This document shows, piece after piece, positions 1-8,887 of a stretch of 64,000 bases of DNA. Within the stretch, counting starts at the first letter, position 1; every line of letters begins with the position of its first letter. Made by a program: the position numbers and the translations under genes. Location: contig NZ_JANCPR020000034.1 in assembly GCF_028657195.3 (NCBI RefSeq), positions 40,759 to 104,758 on the forward strand. The letters run 5' to 3'. Origin of the DNA: Streptomyces iconiensis. GTDB taxonomy: Bacteria; Actinomycetota; Actinomycetes; Streptomycetales; Streptomycetaceae. The notes beneath the pieces were generated by a model, which did not search any database, had not been told where the DNA came from, and worked only from the letters and a program-made list of their open reading frames with translations.

Positions 1-996
1 GCGCGTCATGTGGTGCTCGCGGCGGGAACGTACGGCACCCAGACCCTTCTGCACCGTGTACGCGACGCGGGCACCCTGCCCCGGCTGTCCGCGCGGCTGG
101 GCGAGCTGACCCGTACCAACTCCGAAGCACTGGTGGGCGCGCAGACCGTTCCCGGGCGCTACCGCAAGAAGTGGGGCAAGGACGCCGAGCTGGACTTCAC
201 CAAGGGTGTGGCCATCACCTCGTCCGTGCACCCGAACGCGACCACGCACATCGAGCCGGTCCGTTACGGCAAGGGCTCGAACTCGATGAGCGCGCTCACC
301 ACGCTCCAGGTTCCCCAGGGCACCGGGCTCCCGGACTGGTTGGCGCACCTCGTCAACTGCGTTCGCCATCCCGGCCTCTTCGCGCGTTCCCTGTCGGCAC
401 GCAAGTGGTCGGAACGGGTCATCATCGGTCTGGTCATGCAGACGCACGACAACTCCCTGACGACCTACCGCAAGGACAAGGGCCTGGGCAAGGGCCTGCT
501 CACGGCCCGCCAGGGCCACGGAGCGCCCAACCCCGTGCACATACCCGAGGGCGCCGAGGCCGCCGGCATCCTCGCCGAGGAGATCAACGGTTTCGCGGGC
601 ACCAATGTGGGCGAACTGATGGGCACCCCGCTCACGGCGCACTTCCTGGGCGGCTGCCCCATCGGCGACACGGCGGACTCCGGCGTCATCGACCCCTACC
701 ACCGCCTGTGGGGCCACCCCGGCATCTCCGTCGTGGACGGCTCAGCCGTCTCCGCCAACCTCGGCGTGAACCCCTCCCTCACCATCACCGCACAGGCCGA
801 ACGCGCCATGTCCCTGTGGCCCAACAAGAACGAGACCGACCCCCGCCCCCCACAGAACACCCCGTACCAACGGCTGGAACCCGTCCCCCCGCGCCAACCC
901 GCCGTCCCCGAGGACGCGTTCGGTGCCCTGCGGCTGCCGCTGCTGCCGGTGCCGTCCGTACCGCCCGCGTCCACGGAGGACGAAGGCGTCCAGTAA
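1..996 (+). CDS. GMC-family FAD oxidoreductase, C-terminal part (cholesterol-oxidase-like)
   Basis: The reading frame is already open at base 1 and runs to the stop at 994-996, so only the last 331 residues are seen. It begins in the middle of the flavin-domain motif VVLAAGTYGTQTLL, which in GMC oxidoreductases follows the substrate domain, and ends with the family's C-terminal signature (HFLGGCPIGDTADSGVIDP, then VVDGSAVSANLGVNPSLTI), where the conserved His and Asn of the active site are found in cholesterol oxidases. The family oxidises alcohols or sterols with FAD and passes electrons to oxygen or another acceptor; the substrate here cannot be told. The N-terminal dinucleotide-binding motif lies outside the window. 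The last ~45 residues are a Pro-rich tail. Confidence 0.9.
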   Translation, partial: ARHVVLAAGTYGTQTLLHRVRDAGTLPRLSARLGELTRTNSEALVGAQTVPGRYRKKWGKDAELDFTKGVAITSSVHPNATTHIEPVRYGKGSNSMSALTTLQVPQGTGLPDWLAHLVNCVRHPGLFARSLSARKWSERVIIGLVMQTHDNSLTTYRKDKGLGKGLLTARQGHGAPNPVHIPEGAEAAGILAEEINGFAGTNVGELMGTPLTAHFLGGCPIGDTADSGVIDPYHRLWGHPGISVVDGSAVSANLGVNPSLTITAQAERAMSLWPNKNETDPRPPQNTPYQRLEPVPPRQPAVPEDAFGALRLPLLPVPSVPPASTEDEGVQ

Positions 997-1053
997 GGCG
1001 ACCAGCAAGGCGGCCATCAGCCGAGCGCGGCGCTCCCGCCAGGCCGGACCGCG

Positions 1054-2229
1054 CTACACCCGCGCGCCGTCCGTCCTGCGGCGGCGCACCGCGAACACCG
1101 CGCCGGCGCCGAGGGCCACGGCGGCGGCGCCCGCCAGCGCGAAGAGCGGCAGTACGTCGGAGGAGCCGGTCTCGGCGAGGCGGCCCGTCGGGGAGAACTT
1201 CCTGTCGCCCATGGGCTTCACGCGCAACGGCTTCTTGGCGACGCCCTGTGGTGCGTGGTTCCGCGGCGCGGCGCTCGGTATGCGGCCCGGTCGCGCGCTC
1301 GCCTTCAGAACGTCGAACTCGTAGTAGCCACCCGTCGACAAGTAGCACGCACCGTTCTCGTCGACGTACGCGCCGAGGCTGAGCGCGAAACCGAGCCCGT
1401 CCGGCGCCTCCTTGGCGACATCGAGGCGCAGGTCGAGGGAGACCGTCTCGTGCGGGCGCACATCGGTGAAGCCGACGTAGCCCGCGTCCTCGTCGTGGTC
1501 GTCGGTGGAGATCGGCTCCCAGTCACCGGTGGCCGGGTCCTTGAACTGGAGCGTGAGATGGCGGCCGGTGTGCTCCAGGTCCTCGCCGTGCACGGTCCCG
1601 GCGAAGAGGCCGAAGTCGACGCGCTTGTAGGCGCGGTCGGAGCTGTTGACCACCTCGTAGGTGAACGCGTGGTATCCGCTGCCCGCAACGACCTTGGAGG
1701 GCAGCCCGTTGAGCGTGGTGCTCAGCTCGGGGTCCTCGGCGATCTCGTCGTCGGCGCACTCGTCCGCGTTCTCTGCGCCCTCTGCGTCGCCGGTGCCTTC
1801 TGTGCCGCCCGTGCCTTCTGTGTCGTCCGCGTGCTCTGTCTCCTCCGTGGGTCCCGTGCCGTCCTGCGGCTCGGAGGGCTCCCCGGTCTTCTCCCCGGCT
1901 CCGCTCTCCTGCGAGGGCCCCTCCGCCGCCTCGCCGGGCTGTTCGCCGGTGCCCGCGTCCGGGCGCCCGGACGCGGGCTCGTCCGGCTTCTCACCCGGCG
2001 CCGTACCGGGTCCGCCCGGCGTGGGGGCCGGGCCGGACGGCGCGGTGCTGGGAACCGGCGCCTCCGGTGGTCCCCCGGTCGCGGACGGCTTGCCCGCTGC
2101 CACGCTCACCGTGTCGGCATGTGCGGCATGTGCGGCATGTGCGGCGTAGGCGGCGGGCGCCGCGAGCAGAGCTGCGGGGGCGAGAACCGCCGTCGTGGCG
2201 ACGGTGGCGTATACGCGGCAGAGCTTCAT
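1054..2229 (-). CDS. LAETG-anchored cell-wall surface protein
   Basis: This is a 391-residue exported protein. I place the start at the ATG whose product begins MKLCRVYATVATTAVLAP, a clear signal peptide ending AAYA, with an AGAGAGGG ribosome site upstream; the frame is open further upstream but that part is not signal-like. The mature part starts with a short HAAHAAHAAHA repeat, then a ~110-residue Pro/Gly/Glu/Thr-rich stalk, then a folded ~150-residue domain (ending STGGYYEFDVLKA). The C terminus has the sorting signal LAETG, a hydrophobic helix and an RRRR tail. LAxTG motifs are the usual substrates of class E sortases in streptomycetes, so covalent attachment to peptidoglycan is expected. 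The function of the folded domain is not recognised. Confidence 0.85.
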   Translation of the reverse strand: MKLCRVYATVATTAVLAPAALLAAPAAYAAHAAHAAHADTVSVAAGKPSATGGPPEAPVPSTAPSGPAPTPGGPGTAPGEKPDEPASGRPDAGTGEQPGEAAEGPSQESGAGEKTGEPSEPQDGTGPTEETEHADDTEGTGGTEGTGDAEGAENADECADDEIAEDPELSTTLNGLPSKVVAGSGYHAFTYEVVNSSDRAYKRVDFGLFAGTVHGEDLEHTGRHLTLQFKDPATGDWEPISTDDHDEDAGYVGFTDVRPHETVSLDLRLDVAKEAPDGLGFALSLGAYVDENGACYLSTGGYYEFDVLKASARPGRIPSAAPRNHAPQGVAKKPLRVKPMGDRKFSPTGRLAETGSSDVLPLFALAGAAAVALGAGAVFAVRRRRTDGARV

Positions 2230-3254
2230 GAAGCCCTCTCTGGGTCTTGGTCGTACGAGGGCCGTAGCGGTGGGGGGCCTGGTCATCCGTGGAGTCGTCC
2301 GGGGGCCGGTGCTGTGGCCGTGCGCTTTGCGATCATCGAGACCCGCGGGGAAAGGGAAGGGTTGTAGGAGACCCGAAAACCCGTTTTCCGGGACGGAGTT
2401 GCCACGTCCTGGGCACGGTCGCCCACGCGCCTTCGTGTGAACACAGCGATTCGTGTGAACACAGCGAAGGGCCCCGGGATGCCGGCCGGGTGGGTGGCGG
2501 CAGCCGCGGGGCCCTTGGCGGTCAGCACAGGCGTCAGGGCAGCGCCCGTGCTGAAGGGCGGCGCCGGGGGGTAGCGCCGCTGGATTGGTTCGACCAATGG
2601 CAGAAGGCTGCCGGGACTGACAGGGGTCTGCCGGGACGTACCAATTGCCGTGAGTGGTAAGGGGTTTTCCCTCTCTGCATCGTGGTGGATGCGCCTCATG
2701 CTGCGCAACCGTTTCGACGGAGTCGGTGCAGACGTCTCAGCACTCGGTCGGAAGCCGTCGGCACAAGGGCCCTGAGCGGGCGATCCGAGGGCCTGAACGG
2801 GCGGCAGGGGGAGGCGAACCGGCGGGCCGGAGAGGTGACCTGGCGGGCCGGAGAGATGAACCGGCGGGCCTGGGATGAGCGGGGTGGGGTTCCGCGGAGC
2901 GGCCGGTCCTGAGCGTCCCCGGGACCGGCCGCTGTCGTGACCGGGCTGCTGTCCCCTGCCGTCCGGTCACAGCACCGGAGCGAGGTCCCACGACGCCGCC
3001 GACTTCCCCTCACGGGGAGAGCGGGCGTCTCATCGCTCCGATGACGCCGCCCCCTTCGCCGCCGGGCGCCCGGCAGTCGTCAGGGACACCCCGTCCAACG
3101 AAGCCCGTCCTGGCCGGTCACGCGCCGTACGGGTGAGGAGGCCCCGCCCCCGGCGCCTCCTGCCCTCTGCTGCCCTCTGCCGGGCGTCTGCCGCCCTCCG
3201 ACAGCGTCTCCGCTGCCCCCTTGCCCTGCCGCCCATGCCCTACTTGCCCCTGCC
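2230..3254. other. 1-kb intergenic region without a recognisable gene
   Basis: I find no frame with convincing protein character. The stretch holds an inverted repeat CCCGAAAAC-cc-GTTTTCCGGG at 2372-2392, an 18-bp perfect tandem repeat at 2432-2467, an inverted repeat ATTGG-ttcga-CCAAT at 2584-2598, an imperfect tandem GGCGGGCC(GGAGAG) repeat at about 2819-2870, and low-complexity CTGCCCT-type repeats at about 3160-3265 running into the end of the chorismate mutase gene. The first inverted repeat is about 145 bp upstream of the LAETG gene and could be an operator for it. Confidence 0.6.
2432..2467. repeat. Perfect 18-bp tandem repeat, two copies
   Basis: TTCGTGTGAACACAGCGA occurs twice with no gap (2432-2449 and 2450-2467). 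Each unit contains GTGTGAACAC, an inverted repeat (GTGT-ga-ACAC), so the pair could be two binding sites about two helical turns apart. No gene starts within 200 bp. Confidence 0.8.
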
Positions 3255-3701
3255 CTACTGCCCCCTGCACAGGCCCAGGAGCGTCATGGCCAGGTCGCGG
3301 CCCGGGCGTCCCAGCTCGGTGCTGTAGTGGTCGAGGATCTCCATCTCGCGGGAGAGGTGCACGCGCCTGCCGCCGGACTCGATACGGATGCGCTGGATGT
3401 TCTCGGAGAGCTCCAGCCGCTCGCGTACGAGCCAGATGATGCGCGCGTCGAGCTGGTCGATGCGGACGCGTTCACCCGCGATCAGCGCCTCGGCGTCCTG
3501 GGGTGCGGCTGCCCCGTTCTCGTCGTTGCCTGTGCCCGGGGCACCGTCCGTATCGCCCTTGGCGGCGCCGTCCGTATCGCCACGGGAAGCGCGGTCCTGG
3601 ACGGTACGCGCGCCGGCCGTGCCCGCTGCTGCGGCGTGGGTTCCGGCGCCGGTCCTGGTGGCGGTGCCGTTGCCGGCGCTGGTGGCTGCGGTGGTGTTCA
3701 T
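3255..3701 (-). CDS. Chorismate mutase, AroQ type
   Basis: This is a 148-residue protein whose last ~85 residues form an AroQ-class chorismate mutase domain: IDQLDARIIWLVRERLELSE, then the basic RIRIESGGRRVHLSREMEI stretch and the final helix ELGRPGRDLAMTLLGLC. The enzyme converts chorismate to prephenate, the first step towards Phe and Tyr. The N-terminal ~60 residues are Ala/Gly/Thr/Asp-rich and probably disordered. The start at 3701 is chosen because of an AAGGAG site seven bases upstream; the frame is open further upstream but lacks a ribosome site. No signal peptide is present, so it is cytoplasmic. It is divergent from guaA. A long perfect hairpin lies in its presumed leader (3762-3790). 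Confidence 0.88.
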   Translation of the reverse strand: MNTTAATSAGNGTATRTGAGTHAAAAGTAGARTVQDRASRGDTDGAAKGDTDGAPGTGNDENGAAAPQDAEALIAGERVRIDQLDARIIWLVRERLELSENIQRIRIESGGRRVHLSREMEILDHYSTELGRPGRDLAMTLLGLCRGQ

Positions 3702-3761
3702 GTCGGCTGCTCCTTGGGTCGCGGAGCCCACGAACCGTGGCGGCCCAGGAGCGAACATACC

Positions 3762-3790
3762 GGCGCCCCGGGCCATCGGCCCGGGGCGCC
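3762..3790 (-). promoter_or_regulatory. Perfect 13-bp hairpin in the presumed chorismate mutase leader
   Basis: GGCGCCCCGGGCC and its exact complement are separated by three bases (ATC). It lies 60 bp upstream of the chorismate mutase start codon and about 210 bp from guaA. No T-run follows on either strand, so it is not a classical intrinsic terminator, although streptomycete terminators often lack one. It may insulate guaA from the opposite promoter or attenuate chorismate mutase mRNA. I see no Phe- or Tyr-rich leader peptide. Confidence 0.6.
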
Positions 3791-4000
3791 TGGATAAGTC
3801 GCGTGTCAGTGGTTCACACAGGACGACCATGGCAGCCGGTCGGGCCGGTGCCATAGGTAAACCAGAAGGTCGTGTGCGAGAACATGCGGGCCAGTATGCC
3901 CCCGCTCGCAGCGGGGGCCAAGTCCGGCCCCGTCCGGTGGCGCTCCCGGCACCGTTATCATCGGGAGTACACCCCCGCTTCACCGCCGAAAGGCAGCTTC

Positions 4001-5584
4001 GTGGCTCCCACACCGTCCGAGACCGTCCCGGACACCGTCCTCGTCGTCGACTTCGGCGCGCAGTATGCCCAGCTCATCGCGCGCCGTGTGCGCGAGGCCA
4101 GGGTCTACAGCGAGATCGTTCCCTCGACCATGCCCGCCTCCGAGATGCTCGCCAAGAACCCCAAGGCGATCATCCTGTCCGGTGGCCCCGCCTCCGTGTA
4201 CTCGGAGGGCGCCCCCTCCATCGACCGCGACATCTTCGAGGCCGGCGTCCCGGTCCTGGGCATCTGCTACGGCTTCCAGCTCATGGCGGTGACACTCGGC
4301 GGCACGGTCGACAACACCGGCAGCCGGGAGTACGGGCGTACGGACCTCACCGTCTCCAAGGTGTCCTCCACCCTCTTCGAGGGCACGCCGGCCGAACAGC
4401 AGGTGTGGATGTCCCACGGCGACGCCTGTTCGGCGGCTCCCGAGGGCTTCACGGTCACCGCCTCCAGCTCCATGGTCCCGGTCGCCGCCTTCGAGAACGA
4501 CGAGCGGAAGCTGTACGGCGTCCAGCACCACCCCGAGGTGATGCACACCACGTTCGGGCAGCAGGAGCTGGAGCACTTCCTCTACAGGGGTGCGGGGCTG
4601 GCCCCCTCCTGGACGACCGCGAGCATCGTCGACGAGCAGGTCGAGGCCGTACGCGAACAGGTCGGCGGCAAGCGCGCCATCTGCGGGCTCTCGGGCGGTG
4701 TGGACTCGGCCGTGGCGGCTGCGCTGGTGCAGAAGGCGATCGGCACGCAGCTCACCTGCGTGTACGTCGACCATGGACTGATGCGCAAGGGCGAGACCGA
4801 GCAGGTCGAGAAGGACTTCGTCGCGGCGACGGGCGTTCAGCTCAAGGTCGTGGACGCCTCCGAGCGCTTCCTGGCCGCGCTGGCCGGGGTCTCCGACCCC
4901 GAGCAGAAGCGGAAGATCATCGGCCGGGAGTTCATCCGGGTCTTCGAAGCGGCGCAGGCCGAGATCGTCGCCGAGGCACCCAGCGACGAGCCCGTCGCCT
5001 TCCTGGTGCAGGGCACCCTCTACCCGGACGTGGTCGAGTCGGGCGGCGGCACGGGTACCGCCAACATCAAGTCGCACCACAACGTGGGCGGCCTTCCCGA
5101 GGACATCGAGTTCCAACTCGTCGAGCCGCTGCGCAAGCTGTTCAAGGACGAGGTCCGGATGGTCGGCCAGGAGCTGGGCCTCCCCGACGAGATCGTCCAG
5201 CGGCAGCCGTTCCCCGGCCCAGGACTCGGCATCCGTATCGTCGGCGCTGTCACCCGCGAGCGGCTCGACCTGCTGCGCGAGGCCGACGCCATCGCCCGCG
5301 AGGAACTGACGGCCGCCGGTCTCGACCGCGACATCTGGCAGTGCCCCGTCGTGCTGCTCGCCGATGTGCGCAGCGTGGGTGTCCAGGGCGACGCGCGCAC
5401 GTACGGGCACCCGGTGGTGCTGCGGCCCGTCTCGTCCGAGGACGCGATGACCGCCGACTGGTCGCGGCTTCCGTACGACGTGCTGGCCCGTATCTCGACG
5501 CGGATCACCAACGAGGTCGCGGAGATCAACCGCGTCACGCTGGACGTCACCAGCAAGCCCCCGGGCACCATCGAGTGGGAGTGA
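4001..5584 (+). CDS. guaA: GMP synthase (glutamine-hydrolysing)
   Basis: This 527-residue protein has the normal family length and converts XMP, ATP and glutamine to GMP, the last step of guanine nucleotide synthesis. The N-terminal class I amidotransferase domain shows the oxyanion strand LSGGP, the nucleophile Cys89 in GICYGFQ and the His/Glu pair in GVQHHPEV. The ATP-pyrophosphatase domain has the P-loop SGGVDS at residues 231-236, and the dimerisation domain ends in the standard SKPPGTIEWE. The start is GTG at 4001 after GAAAGGCAG; upstream in-frame codons are not conserved-looking. A TATCAT -10-like hexamer lies at 3956-3961, with no good -35. It is followed by a strong terminator hairpin. 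Confidence 0.98.
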   Translation: MAPTPSETVPDTVLVVDFGAQYAQLIARRVREARVYSEIVPSTMPASEMLAKNPKAIILSGGPASVYSEGAPSIDRDIFEAGVPVLGICYGFQLMAVTLGGTVDNTGSREYGRTDLTVSKVSSTLFEGTPAEQQVWMSHGDACSAAPEGFTVTASSSMVPVAAFENDERKLYGVQHHPEVMHTTFGQQELEHFLYRGAGLAPSWTTASIVDEQVEAVREQVGGKRAICGLSGGVDSAVAAALVQKAIGTQLTCVYVDHGLMRKGETEQVEKDFVAATGVQLKVVDASERFLAALAGVSDPEQKRKIIGREFIRVFEAAQAEIVAEAPSDEPVAFLVQGTLYPDVVESGGGTGTANIKSHHNVGGLPEDIEFQLVEPLRKLFKDEVRMVGQELGLPDEIVQRQPFPGPGLGIRIVGAVTRERLDLLREADAIAREELTAAGLDRDIWQCPVVLLADVRSVGVQGDARTYGHPVVLRPVSSEDAMTADWSRLPYDVLARISTRITNEVAEINRVTLDVTSKPPGTIEWE

Positions 5585-5635
5585 CCCCGCTCGCTGAGAC
5601 CCACTCCCACTGAGTGTCCACCGAGTACCGAGTAC

Positions 5636-5675
5636 CGTGCGCCGCCTGTCCCCGCTGGGGGAAAGGCGGCGCACG
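5636..5675 (+). terminator. Intrinsic terminator after guaA
   Basis: CGTGCGCCGCCT (5636-5647) pairs with AGGCGGCGCACG (5664-5675), with an inner CCCC/GGGG stem in the loop. There is no T-run, which is normal in high-GC actinobacteria. It is preceded by a short tandem CCGAGTA repeat. Confidence 0.75.
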
Positions 5676-5734
5676 TGTGTGCGAGCCGGGATACGGTGCC
5701 CCGGTGGCTGAGGAGTCTGAAGTTTTGGGCGGCG

Positions 5735-6065
5735 TGTGATCACGTTCTCCAACCGGGGCTGTCCGCTCGCGCTCGTCTCGCTGAAGGTCACATGGACGTC
5801 GTCCCCGCGCGGGAACGGGGCCATCCAGTTGTGCGCGAGGCCCCCGGCCTCCTCGTCGGTGGCTGTCGGGTGCTCCCAGCTGTGTGCACCGCCATAGACC
5901 GCGGCCTGGCATACATCGCCTATGTACTCCGCGAAGATCCGTGCCACGTACGGGCTGAGGCCCACAGGGAAGTCGGCTTTCATCTCCCGGCCCTCGCCCA
6001 GGACGAGCGCGGTGGCGTGAACGACGCGTGCTGCGAGCCGTGTGCGGCGGGTGGTGTGACGTAAG
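5735..6065 (-). pseudogene. Fragment of a paralogue of the membrane-anchored protein at 7484-8800
   Basis: Read on the minus strand, this segment encodes ARVVHATALVLGEG..., FPVGLSPYVARIF and DDVHVTFSETSASGQPRLENVI. This lines up with the product of 7484-8800 (SRVLHASVRTLGSEEE, FPAGFRPYAARLL, DQVRVNFSHDDRSSSALNTVI) over about 105 residues with a short insertion. Neither the N-terminal membrane anchor nor the C-terminal half of the intact protein is present: upstream codons become Pro/Thr-rich noise, and downstream the frame runs into guaA antisense. I therefore read it as a doubly truncated duplicate. No start codon with a ribosome site fits a short intact protein. The alignment was made by eye. 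Confidence 0.6.
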
Positions 6066-6197
6066 CGGTGGAGGAGAGGCACCGGGCGAGAGTAGCGAGG
6101 TGTGGGGCCGGCGGGGGAGGACTGGACAGAACGAGGGGCTTGCGGTTGGGGTGTGGGGGGCTTGTGTTGCTGGGTTGGCGTGGAGGGGGAGTGCTTC

Positions 6198-7349
6198 GTG
6201 GGGGCGCGGGTGGGGGAGTGGAGGCACCGGCATCGGAAGGCGTTGCTGGTCACCGGGCTGGTGGTGGTCGTACTCGCGCTGGTTGCCGTGCTCGTACGGG
6301 AGCCCGTGAAGGACGAGTGGCTGGCGCGGCGGGCCTGCGACGGGCAACTCCCGCGCGGCGAGCTGGACACGGTGCGTACGGATCTGCGGCTGGAGGGCGA
6401 GAAGGCGTTCCACAGCCGGGACCTGGGGCAGTACCGGTGCCTCCTGGAGAACACCGACGGCAAGGTGGTCGTCTCGGTGAACGCCTATACGCGCCCCGCC
6501 GACCAGCGCCAGGAGCTGTCCCGGATCGGTAAGGAGTACCAGCCGCAGAAGGTGCTTCCCGGAGGACTGCCCGGGTTCGCGAGTGACAACGGCGACATCC
6601 ACCTGATGCCGAAGTGCCCGCGCCTGGGCAAGGACTTCGACGGGCAGCCCCGGCGCATGCTGGCCACTACATGGGTGCCGTTCGCCTCCCGTAGCGACCA
6701 GGAAGCCGCGCTGCTCAGGATGGCCGTCACGATGGCCAACGACGCCTCGGACAAGCTCGGTTGCGGTGCGAAGCCCCTTCCCGCGCCCAAGAAGGACGCC
6801 GTGGCCACCGAGGGCAAGGAGATCCCGCGTTCCCGCGCGCAAGGCACCGCCTGTGGTGCGCTGGCTGACACCAGCCTCCTGGGGAAGGCGCGGGACGCGA
6901 AGGTACGCGTCGCCGTCTCCGACGAGGCGCCCGTGGGCCGCTGCACGCTGTCCGTCGTGGGCGGGGCGGACAAGGCGGGCGGGGATGAACAGCGGGTCGT
7001 GGAGCTGACGAGCTGGTACGGCGACTGGGCAGGCGGTACGGGGGAGATGGGCTCGGGCGACAGGTCCTACTTCCTGCGTGCGGACGGCAGCCGCGCGCCC
7101 TTGTCCGGCGCCTCCGACGCCTGGGCGACCGCGCGGTGCGACGGGGAGAACGCGGGCTTCGCGGCGCACTGGGGATACGCGCACGGGGACGGATACAAGG
7201 TCTTGGACGGCAGGCTGCCCAAGACCAAGAGCGCGCGCGCCGAGCTGCTGCGCGAACTGGTCGCGCGGTTCGCGAAGGACCAGGTGAAGCGGAAGGGATG
7301 TGCCGGGCTGAAGGTGCCGGGGGAGAGGGACTCCGAGCTGCGCCGCTAG
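6198..7349 (+). CDS. Membrane-anchored extracytoplasmic protein of unknown function
   Basis: The 383-residue product starts with a basic stretch (WRHRHRK) followed by one membrane helix (residues ~14-33, ALLVTGLVVVVLALVAVLV) and a ~350-residue domain that would lie outside the cell. Five or more cysteines (RRACDG, QYRCLL, MPKCPR, LGCGAK, TACGAL) suggest disulfides. The pattern of two related halves (each with PADQR/QR..VELT-like strand segments followed by GL.. segments and an RELV/RMAVTMA helix) hints at an internal duplication. The GTG at 6198 is preferred because GGAGGGGGA precedes it at good spacing. I recognise this as a type of protein common in streptomycetes but know no function. It is transcribed towards 7484-8800, another membrane-anchored protein. 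Confidence 0.8.
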   Translation: MGARVGEWRHRHRKALLVTGLVVVVLALVAVLVREPVKDEWLARRACDGQLPRGELDTVRTDLRLEGEKAFHSRDLGQYRCLLENTDGKVVVSVNAYTRPADQRQELSRIGKEYQPQKVLPGGLPGFASDNGDIHLMPKCPRLGKDFDGQPRRMLATTWVPFASRSDQEAALLRMAVTMANDASDKLGCGAKPLPAPKKDAVATEGKEIPRSRAQGTACGALADTSLLGKARDAKVRVAVSDEAPVGRCTLSVVGGADKAGGDEQRVVELTSWYGDWAGGTGEMGSGDRSYFLRADGSRAPLSGASDAWATARCDGENAGFAAHWGYAHGDGYKVLDGRLPKTKSARAELLRELVARFAKDQVKRKGCAGLKVPGERDSELRR

Positions 7350-7382
7350 GGCCCTGGGCCGCCTCGCCGAGTACGGGGGCCG

Positions 7383-7482
7383 GCAGGCAACGCCCCGGCT
7401 CCCGCAGGGGTGTTCCGGCTTCCGCAGGCAACGTCCCGGCTCCCGCTGGGGGTGTTCCGGCTCCCGCAGGCGACGTCCCGCT
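7383..7482. repeat. 41-42-bp tandem repeat between convergent genes
   Basis: About 2.3 imperfect copies of a 41-42-bp unit beginning GCAGGCAACG and containing CCCGGCTCCCGC and TGTTCCGGCT start at about 7383, 7424 and 7466. They fill the gap between the convergent genes at 6198-7349 and 7484-8800. I see no clear terminator hairpin in it. Confidence 0.75.
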
Positions 7483-7483
7483 C

Positions 7484-8800
7484 TCAGTAGCCGAGGCCGG
7501 GGGACGAGGAAACTCCGCCGCGCAGGTTCATGGTGAGCTGGTAGCCGTGGTCGAGCGAGCCGCGCAGCCGGTTGGCGTCATGGGCGGGGACGTGGCGTTC
7601 CCGTATCCACAGGTCGACCGTACGGCGCAACTGCTGTCGCCCGTCCATGAACCAGGCGGCGGCGTCCTTCTTGCCGTGGCCCGACGCCGCTGCGCCCTCG
7701 ACGGCCCATGCAGCGGCCGACTTCGTGGGCGCGCGGTGCTCGGCGGCGCTCTCGGGTATGTGCGCGGCGGCCGAGGGACGCGCGGAAGCGGCGTAGCCGC
7801 CCCGGCTGTGGCGGAGTACGGCGGCGTCGAAGGCAGCCGCTCCGGAGATGTCTCCGTCGGCGAGGTGCCGGTCGCGGGCGTGCGTGAGCACGGCGATGCC
7901 GTCCATGCCGGTCTGCAGCCGCGAGAAGGCGGTGCGCTCGGAGTCGGCGCGCTTCGCCTTCCCTCCGACCACGGCCTCGTCGCCGTGCACGGGGTCCAGG
8001 GAGGCGGCGGCTTGTGCGCGGAGCGCGTCGTACAGCGTGGCGTAGCTCTCCGGGTCGGCTGCGAGGTCCTGGATCACCGTGTTGAGAGCGGATGAACTGC
8101 GGTCGTCATGGGAGAAGTTGACGCGCACCTGGTCGCTCCGCTTGTCGAAGGTGGCGCCGGCCTCCCGCGCGTATCCGCTGACGCCCTCGTTCACGGACGC
8201 GGGCCAGCCGGAGAGCAGGCGTGCCGCGTACGGCCTGAACCCGGCGGGGAACGCGGCCTCTTCCTCGCTGCCGAGTGTGCGCACGGACGCGTGCAGGACA
8301 CGGGACATCGCCTGGGTGTGACGTACGGCGCGCGCGTCCCCGGCCTTCGCGCCCTCTGTGGCCTTCGAGCCGCCGTCGGCCTTGGTGCCCTCCCCGGCCT
8401 TCGCGCCCTCCCCGGCCTTCGCTCCTGTGGTCGCGGCGAGCAGGATGCGGCCGATGACGTGGGACCCGGAGGGGCCGTCGCAGGTGTTCCAGTGGTCCTG
8501 GGCGAGGAGCTGCGTCAACCTGTCGCTCTCGGCGTCTCCCTGGCCTCCCTCGCCCCCTCCCTCTCCCGCGCTCTCGTCAGCGGGTGGGAGGGACGCCGCG
8601 TCCGGGCCCGGATCGAGGGTGCGGGTGGCGCGTTCGGGGTCGTCCGCCAGACGTGCTGTCGCGCGCGGTGGCGTCCAACAGGCGTCGCCCGCCTGTGCGT
8701 TGAGGGCGACGACGCCGGAGGCTCCCACAAGGACCAGCACCGCCACGGGTATCCACAGTCCCGGCCGTATCCGGCGTCGCTCTGCCCCCTGTTCACTCAT
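7484..8800 (-). CDS. Membrane-anchored extracytoplasmic protein of unknown function
   Basis: This 438-residue protein has an N-terminal cytoplasmic RRRIRPG stretch, one membrane helix (residues ~14-33) and a large outside domain. Residues ~125-155 are a low-complexity run of GAKAGEG/GTKADGG units, coded by near-identical 15-18-bp DNA repeats. The C-terminal part is helix-rich (TVDLWIRERHVPAHDANRL) and ends SSSPGLGY. Directly before the ATG (minus strand) is TAGCGT seven bases upstream and no ribosome site, typical of a leaderless streptomycete transcript. A truncated copy lies 1.4 kb away (5735-6065). I cannot assign a function. Confidence 0.8.
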   Translation of the reverse strand: MSEQGAERRRIRPGLWIPVAVLVLVGASGVVALNAQAGDACWTPPRATARLADDPERATRTLDPGPDAASLPPADESAGEGGGEGGQGDAESDRLTQLLAQDHWNTCDGPSGSHVIGRILLAATTGAKAGEGAKAGEGTKADGGSKATEGAKAGDARAVRHTQAMSRVLHASVRTLGSEEEAAFPAGFRPYAARLLSGWPASVNEGVSGYAREAGATFDKRSDQVRVNFSHDDRSSSALNTVIQDLAADPESYATLYDALRAQAAASLDPVHGDEAVVGGKAKRADSERTAFSRLQTGMDGIAVLTHARDRHLADGDISGAAAFDAAVLRHSRGGYAASARPSAAAHIPESAAEHRAPTKSAAAWAVEGAAASGHGKKDAAAWFMDGRQQLRRTVDLWIRERHVPAHDANRLRGSLDHGYQLTMNLRGGVSSSPGLGY

Positions 8801-8887
8801 GCGGATGACGCTACCGCTCGGAGGGTGGCGTGAGCGACCGGTGTGCGGATGTTGTGTTCCTGCGGCCGTATGTAGTACTTCTTATAC

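Noticed and set aside
2195..2708. Several overlapping open frames upstream of the LAETG gene
   Set aside because: None has a ribosome site, hydrophobic pattern or domain motif; repeats interrupt them.
3980..6463. Very long open frame on the minus strand opposite guaA
   Set aside because: It is a high-GC shadow of guaA; only the 5735-6065 part outside guaA shows real protein similarity, and that part is a fragment.
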